Assembly (NCBI GenBank): GCA_964546285.1
Contig: CAZJJK010000071.1
Span: 1 to 17,036, forward strand
Length of the DNA stretch: 17,036 nucleotides
From: CAZJJK01 sp964546285
GTDB taxonomy: Bacteria > Spirochaetota > Spirochaetia > Treponematales > Breznakiellaceae
Reading direction: 5' to 3'
A model generated the notes under the pieces. It did no database searches. It saw only the letters and a list, made by a program, of their open reading frames with translations, and had not been told where the DNA came from. A program made the position numbers and the translations under genes. Below are positions 13,396-17,036 of this stretch, piece after piece. Numbering within the stretch: position 1 is the stretch's first letter; every line of letters begins with the position of its first letter.

Positions 13396-14313
13396 AAGAA
13401 AGGTTTCCAGCTTCCTCTTAAAATCTTCCGCCGCTCTTTCTGCGTCCCGTTCCGCTAATCCAAAGCTTCCATTCCATAAATTTCTAAGATAGGCCGATAA
13501 ACGTCCGGTCTCTAGGAACCAATACGCGTATCGATAATGAAAGGGGTCCATCAGTGACTCCGCCTCAGCCAGAGGCCTCATTTTGTTTGAAATAATCAAA
13601 TCATGACCATGAAAGGAATAACGGGAAATAGTATCTACAGGAAACCGCTCTTGAACGGTCTCGGCAAGGGGCCTTTCTCCAGTTTTCAAGTCTTCAATCA
13701 AGGGATCGCCCCTATCCACAGTGCCAGATGGCAGAGCGAGAGCCAAGGCGGCGGCAGCGGAAGAACACGCGTCCGGCACCGCGGCGGCTCTCAACCAAGA
13801 ACCTTTAGAGTCAATCCTGAGTCCAAGGCCCTCGTACTTTAGCTTGGCGCTATGAGTACTGGAAGCGTAAAAACGAGCAAGCCCATCAGCTTCCACCGCT
13901 TGGTAACAGAGAATAAAACCAGCCTTTTCAGGCGGCGTTTTGGGGCGATAATAACCAAATAAAGGCAGCCCGTAGCCCTTGCGGATAAAAGCGGCGCCCA
14001 AGCGCCGGGGAAGGATAGCGGAACGATTCAGTTTACGCCCTAAAGCCGCCTTCCTGTTTATATAACGAAGCAGGCTTCGCTCCTCAGCCAGCAGCTCCCT
14101 GTCCTTATCAATCAGCCCTGTTCCAAAAAGAGTGGTATGAGCTTTTACGACGGAACGGAGACGTTCCGCTTTTTCAGGACTTGGATCAAGGTCAAAATCC
14201 ATTAAAGCTCGATATTCAAGCCCAGCGCCGGTTCGCAGACCATAAAGCTCGCTATCAAAAACTAATTCTTGGCAAGCGAGGATCGATCTTATCCGGTCCA
14301 TCGGTTTATCCAT
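13390..14313 (-). CDS. Unrecognised 307-residue protein following an HD-GYP gene
   Basis: I do not recognise this family. It is a 307-residue, probably soluble protein without signal peptide, membrane helix or known motif. It is rich in Arg, Leu and Ala, starts MDKPMDRIRSILACQELVFD and has an aromatic middle (KGYGLPLFGYYRPKTPPEKA) and an Ala-rich helix (ACSSAAAALALALPSG). The C-terminal third (FHGHDLIISNKM; PFHYRYAYWFLETGRLSAYL) is aromatic and could bind a ligand. Its ATG lies two bases after the stop of the HD-GYP gene, with no Shine-Dalgarno, so it is probably translated by coupling and works with that protein. Codon use resembles its neighbours. The reading frame is intact and long, so it is very likely real. 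Confidence 0.75.
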   Translation of the reverse strand: MDKPMDRIRSILACQELVFDSELYGLRTGAGLEYRALMDFDLDPSPEKAERLRSVVKAHTTLFGTGLIDKDRELLAEERSLLRYINRKAALGRKLNRSAILPRRLGAAFIRKGYGLPLFGYYRPKTPPEKAGFILCYQAVEADGLARFYASSTHSAKLKYEGLGLRIDSKGSWLRAAAVPDACSSAAAALALALPSGTVDRGDPLIEDLKTGERPLAETVQERFPVDTISRYSFHGHDLIISNKMRPLAEAESLMDPFHYRYAYWFLETGRLSAYLRNLWNGSFGLAERDAERAAEDFKRKLETFLS

Positions 14314-14315
14314 AA

Positions 14316-15440
14316 TTAAGCTAAAAGCGCTTCCAAACTTTCCAAGTCCGCGATAACGGCGCTATCCAGTAAGCGCAGTTCCTCCAGTGAAGCTTTAAAC
14401 GCGTCAACTATCATCGGATCAAATTGCGTACCTGAATTCTCATCTATATATCCCGCGGCGCTACTGAAACCCCAGGCGTCTTTATAGGGTCGCCGTGAGA
14501 CTAAGGCGTCAAACACATCCGCGACAGCGCAAATACGAGCGCCTAAAGGAATAGTATCGCCAGCCAAACCTGTCGGATATCCGCCGCCGTCCCAACGCTC
14601 ATGATGATAAAGCGTAACATCATGGACCTTCGCGAATAGCTGGTCCTCAAATTTCTCAAAAAGCTTAGCTCCAATTTTAGTATGCTCGCGCATGATAAGG
14701 GTTTCATCCTCAGTCAATGGGCTATTTTTCAAGAGGATATAATCTGGGACGCCAATCTTGCCGACATCATGCAGAAGACAAGCGCAAAAAACCGCCTCAC
14801 GCTCAGACGGCGCTAAGCCAAGCCGCCGCGCCAAGATAAGGCTGATTCGGCCTATACGATAAATATGAGCGCCGGTACCGGAATCGCGGAACTCCGCGAC
14901 CTCAGCCATCGTAAAAATAAGCGATAAACGAGATTCGCGAAGCTCGCTGGTCGCTTCCATTACGGTCCGATTAAGGTCATGGTTCTGCGCTCGGATCGCC
15001 GTCATAAGCCGATCCAGGCGTCTGTTAGCGGCCGCGAGCTCGCCATTTCTGAATTTCAAGGTTCGTGACAACAGATCGATCTCATTCGTTTTTTGCAGCA
15101 TTTCATGGCGCCGCTCAAGCTCTTCCGAAGCGTCCGCTAAGACAACAGCGCCCCGCGCATCGGGCTTCTCCTCATCTCGTAGAGGAATAACACTGATGTG
15201 ACAATACCGATCACCATGACGAACAGCCGGAACTCGTAATTTTTCTTCATCGCCCGCTAATATCGCTTTAACCCTATCCTCTAGGCCCACCAATTCCGGT
15301 AGTACCTCCGTTAATTCCATCCTCTCTTTCGGGTCCCGCGTATTAAGCAGGGCCCAGAATTCGGGATCATCGCCAAAGAGGTAAGCTTCAGCGTCCAGAT
15401 ACATAAAGTGGACACCTAGAGAATCCAATATAGTTCGCAT
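14316..15440 (-). CDS. PAS-like/coiled-coil HD-GYP phosphodiesterase
   Basis: A 374-residue soluble signalling enzyme. Residues 1-105 (ILDSLGVHFMYLDAEAY; CHISVIPLRDEEKPDARGAV) look like a PAS sensor. Residues about 106-170 form a charged helical, coiled-coil-like linker (ASEELERRHEMLQKTNEIDL). The HD-GYP domain (about 172-350) has HDVGK (His224-Asp225), HHERWDGGGYP (GYP 287-289) and DVFDALVSRRPYKDAW, so it should degrade cyclic di-GMP. There is no membrane segment. The start chosen is ATG 15440, which begins the PAS-like fold. A GTG at 15464 would add eight residues; neither has a Shine-Dalgarno, but a -35/-10 pair ends seven bases before the ATG and would place the GTG upstream of the transcript start. 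It forms an operon with the 307-residue protein. Confidence 0.9.
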   Translation of the reverse strand: MRTILDSLGVHFMYLDAEAYLFGDDPEFWALLNTRDPKERMELTEVLPELVGLEDRVKAILAGDEEKLRVPAVRHGDRYCHISVIPLRDEEKPDARGAVVLADASEELERRHEMLQKTNEIDLLSRTLKFRNGELAAANRRLDRLMTAIRAQNHDLNRTVMEATSELRESRLSLIFTMAEVAEFRDSGTGAHIYRIGRISLILARRLGLAPSEREAVFCACLLHDVGKIGVPDYILLKNSPLTEDETLIMREHTKIGAKLFEKFEDQLFAKVHDVTLYHHERWDGGGYPTGLAGDTIPLGARICAVADVFDALVSRRPYKDAWGFSSAAGYIDENSGTQFDPMIVDAFKASLEELRLLDSAVIADLESLEALLA

Positions 15441-15447
15441 ATTAAAC

Positions 15448-15477
15448 AGTGTAATACAAAACACTCAAAAATATCAA
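15448..15477 (-). promoter_or_regulatory. Candidate promoter of the PAS-like HD-GYP gene
   Basis: On the minus strand TTGATA (15472-15477) and TACACT (15448-15453) are separated by 18 bases. The -10 ends seven bases before the ATG, so the transcript should start at or next to the start codon. Confidence 0.45.
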
Positions 15478-15480
15478 AAG

Positions 15481-15494
15481 AGTTAGCCCTAACT
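15481..15494. promoter_or_regulatory. Inverted repeat next to the HD-GYP promoter
   Basis: AGTTAGCCCTAACT has two 6-bp arms around CC and lies three bases upstream of the -35 box of the HD-GYP gene. A few such repeats are expected by chance in the window, so the position is the main argument for an operator. Confidence 0.3.
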
Positions 15495-15539
15495 GTCTCC
15501 AGTCTTTAGATGTCGGCGATCTTGACGCGGTGCCGCGGG

Positions 15540-16652
15540 TCAACGCTCCGCCGCGCCTTCGATAGCGAAGATGACACTTTCCTCCCTTAAGCCATCTTCT
15601 ATACTGAAATCCGCTTCACGCCAGGGATTGAAGCCGGGGGAGCCTAGGCAATACCAGGCTTTCGCGGCGGAAAGGTCGAAGACCGATTGCCAGAGGGTGC
15701 CAAAGCCTTCATTGTACCAGGGACCGAAGCAGCCGTTAGGGATGCGCCCCGCCATAAGGTCCTGCAGAACTGTAGGATTCAGGCTCCCCTTCATCGCGGC
15801 GAGGCGCCGCTCCAGATAGTCAAGACGGGGAGCGGATTTGTCCATAATGAAGGCCAGACGGTTTCTACCGGAGAGGGCGGGTGTCATATAGTGATTGGTC
15901 GCCGCGACAAAACCGTTCGCGCACTCCTTGAAAGCGTACGCCCCGCCTTGCATCTCCACAAGGAGGGCCTTACCCGAGGCGTCGGCGAGGATAAAAAGGT
16001 GGTTCCCCGTCGGCAGCTGATCCAGGAGGAAGGCTTTGGCTTCATAGACATCGCGGCAGCGTTCCAGCAGGCCGCGGATCACCACCCAGAAGTTGAGCCC
16101 CTTCTTATAACGCCAGTCCTTGGGCAGACCCGCGGCCATGCCACCAGACATGGTAACCGAGAGACCATGCTCGTTCATACCATCCAAGCGGCCGAAGAGC
16201 AAGCAGCTAAAACCCAGATGGCGATACGCGCCCTCCACGGCTGTGGACGCTAGGGTAAGGTCATCCTCCCTATGGTTCCACTCATAGCTGCGCATCACCA
16301 GGCAGTGCCCATCCGCTGTCGTTTCGGGTAGCAGGGCGGCATGGGAGCAATTAGCCCCCTTTAGGGCGGTGAAATTCCAAAAAGCGATATCCTCCAGTCT
16401 CGCGCCCAAGGCTTCGGCGAAGCCCGCCAGTTCATCGGGGAGACCTGGGCAGGCGGCATCGCAGGCCGCCATAAGCTCGTCCAAGTCCTTCCAATGCTTC
16501 TCGTCCGCCTTGAAGGGTCCGTTCTTCAAGAAGTCCGCGTATCCGGGGTTGCGCTTCACTAGATCATTGCCCAGGAGCTTCCCAATAGCTCGGCTTGTCC
16601 CACGCAATCCCGCCTTAATGAAGCGCCCTGTTTCTTTCGTATACATATCCAT
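15540..16652 (-). CDS. C45-type Ntn hydrolase (acyl-CoA:6-APA acyltransferase-like)
   Basis: A 370-residue protein related to peptidase family C45 and linear amide C-N hydrolases, which cut themselves before a catalytic Cys and then hydrolyse or transfer acyl groups on amides. The likely nucleophile is Cys102 in LKGANCSHAALLP. Other marks are CLVMRSYEWNHRE, DGMNEHGLSVTMSGG, LPTGNHLFILADASGKALLV and ATNHYMTP. The 101 residues before Cys102 would form the propeptide chain. The start is ATG 16652 with GGAGG seven bases upstream; a longer frame from 16775 would run through the promoter region and has no support. No signal peptide is seen, so it acts in the cytoplasm unless exported by another route. 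Its natural substrate is unknown. It diverges from a TetR-type gene 191 bases away, which may control it. Confidence 0.83.
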   Translation of the reverse strand: MDMYTKETGRFIKAGLRGTSRAIGKLLGNDLVKRNPGYADFLKNGPFKADEKHWKDLDELMAACDAACPGLPDELAGFAEALGARLEDIAFWNFTALKGANCSHAALLPETTADGHCLVMRSYEWNHREDDLTLASTAVEGAYRHLGFSCLLFGRLDGMNEHGLSVTMSGGMAAGLPKDWRYKKGLNFWVVIRGLLERCRDVYEAKAFLLDQLPTGNHLFILADASGKALLVEMQGGAYAFKECANGFVAATNHYMTPALSGRNRLAFIMDKSAPRLDYLERRLAAMKGSLNPTVLQDLMAGRIPNGCFGPWYNEGFGTLWQSVFDLSAAKAWYCLGSPGFNPWREADFSIEDGLREESVIFAIEGAAER

Positions 16653-16671
16653 GTCTAATCCTCCATTTATA

Positions 16672-16682
16672 TCGATAATCGA
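16672..16682. promoter_or_regulatory. Palindrome upstream of the C45-type gene
   Basis: TCGATAATCGA is an 11-base palindrome with 5-bp arms, 19 bases before the start codon of the C45-type gene and close to its ribosome-binding site. It could be an operator for the divergent TetR protein or another regulator. It does not resemble the GTAAC-N6-GTTAC repeat near tetR. Confidence 0.25.
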
Positions 16683-16775
16683 ACGACTCCGACAGTATAC
16701 AGCGGCTAAAGGGATCAATCCTTTGAAAAAGCCCAATACGAGGGGAAGCGTGGCGGGCGACCAGACACACCTCAC

Positions 16776-16795
16776 CGCCGCGCCTTCGCGCGGCG
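16776..16795. other. Perfect 8-bp G+C hairpin in the divergent promoter region
   Basis: CGCCGCGC and GCGCGGCG pair perfectly around the loop CTTC. It lies between the two divergent genes. Pyrimidine-rich sequence, but no clean T-run, follows on the plus strand. Its core resembles that of the terminator hairpin at 2027-2045. Confidence 0.5.
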
Positions 16796-16807
16796 CCTTC
16801 CTCCTTC

Positions 16808-16836
16808 TTGTTATTTTGTAACCAGCAAGTTACTTT
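16808..16836 (+). promoter_or_regulatory. Candidate tetR promoter with an inverted repeat in its spacer
   Basis: TTGTTA (16808-16813) and TACTTT (16831-16836) are 17 bases apart; the second ends seven bases before the tetR ATG. The inverted repeat GTAAC-N6-GTTAC (16818-16833) fills the spacer and covers the first half of the -10, a classic place for a TetR-type autorepressor to bind. Confidence 0.45.
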
Positions 16837-16843
16837 ATCCCCC

Positions 16844-17036
16844 ATGGATAGGGATAAGGAACAGACAAAGGGCCGCTTAGTTGACGCGGTTCTAGAGCTG
16901 ATACGCGAAAAAGGCTTCGCGAAGCTGGGGATCAACGCGATAGCGACAAAAGCGGGGGTCAGCAAGGTGTTGATCTATCGATATTTTGGCGGCTTGTCCG
17001 GACTCTTTGAAGCCGCCGCGGAAGCGGTGGATTTCA
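16844..17036 (+). CDS. TetR-family transcription regulator, N-terminal fragment
   Basis: Sixty-four residues are visible before the window ends. They form the N-terminal DNA-binding domain: KGRLVDAVLELIREKGFAKL, then GINAIATKAGVSKVLIYRYF and GGLSGLFEAAAEAV. The helix-turn-helix AIATKAGVSKVLIYRYF is the standard TetR pattern. The ligand domain is outside the window. No Shine-Dalgarno precedes the ATG; TACTTT lies seven bases upstream. The gene diverges from the C45-type hydrolase, the usual arrangement for a TetR repressor and its target, so control of that hydrolase and of itself is likely. Confidence 0.88.
   Translation, partial: MDRDKEQTKGRLVDAVLELIREKGFAKLGINAIATKAGVSKVLIYRYFGGLSGLFEAAAEAVDF

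Noticed and set aside
15687..16253. 188-codon plus-strand frame
   Set aside because: It lies opposite the C45-type hydrolase; long antisense frames are common in this codon usage and no motif is visible.
16653..16775. 41-residue N-terminal extension of the C45-type protein
   Set aside because: The GGAGG seven bases before the ATG at 16652 is decisive, and the extension would cover the divergent regulatory region.
16776..16795. G+C hairpin as a terminator
   Set aside because: No gene ends there on either strand and no clean T-run follows, so it is listed only as a hairpin.
1..17036. CRISPR arrays, tRNA or rRNA genes
   Set aside because: No regularly spaced repeats, tRNA-like arms or rRNA-like stretches were seen on either strand.

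Overview
The window looks like a chromosomal piece of a Gram-negative-type, probably anaerobic bacterium, most plausibly a spirochaete of the Treponema group. This is inference: there is an OmpA-type peptidoglycan-binding protein and there are lipobox lipoproteins, so an outer membrane is likely. There is a cytoplasmic LacI-like sensor ending in a Ser-Cys-Gly-Cys motif and fused to an output domain, an arrangement I associate with treponemes and clostridia. Base composition is close to half G+C by eye. The sequence is a draft scaffold: two runs of exactly 100 N (9705-9804 and 13111-13210) are placeholder gaps, and both cut genes.

Layout. 1-133: start of a probable insertion-sequence transposase (minus strand), cut by the window edge. 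376-1920: AraC-type regulator fused to a C39/BtrH-like domain. 1921-2086: intergenic region with two hairpins and a possible promoter. 2087-4667: speD, speE and mutM on the plus strand (spermidine synthesis, then DNA repair). 4673-5002: small lipoprotein, minus strand. 5003-5342: gene-free stretch holding a 17-base repeat. 5343-5687: HIT-family hydrolase, divergent from a 946-residue LacI-like sensor/GAF/GAF/HD-GYP protein (5725-8565). 8638-9489: metallo-beta-lactamase-fold lipoprotein, minus strand. 9558-9704: C-terminal end of a Crp/Fnr regulator. 9805-10838: N-terminal part of a DUF2147-glycoside hydrolase fusion. The last two pieces are joined in frame only through N bases. 10940-13395: plus-strand operon of a Ras-like GTPase, a membrane protein with a roadblock-like cytoplasmic region and a C-terminal OmpA domain, and a J-domain protein. 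13390-15440: an unrecognised 307-residue protein and a second HD-GYP protein, minus strand. 15540-16652: C45-type Ntn hydrolase, minus strand. 16844-end: start of a TetR regulator, divergent from it.

How the genes work together. Three themes stand out. First, polyamine synthesis: SpeD makes decarboxylated S-adenosylmethionine and SpeE transfers its aminopropyl group. Second, cyclic-di-GMP turnover: two HD-GYP proteins with intact catalytic motifs, one gated by a sugar-binding-like sensor and the other by a PAS-like region. Third, the GTPase, roadblock-OmpA and J-domain operon, which looks like a small-GTPase switch anchored in the cell envelope. It is the best candidate here for a poorly described system.

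A cross-cutting signal is the start-codon context. Some genes have clear Shine-Dalgarno sequences. Six others (mutM, the HIT gene, the sensor HD-GYP gene, the DUF2147 fusion, the second HD-GYP gene and tetR) carry a -10-like hexamer ending only 5-7 bases before the start codon. That would give leaderless or nearly leaderless mRNAs.
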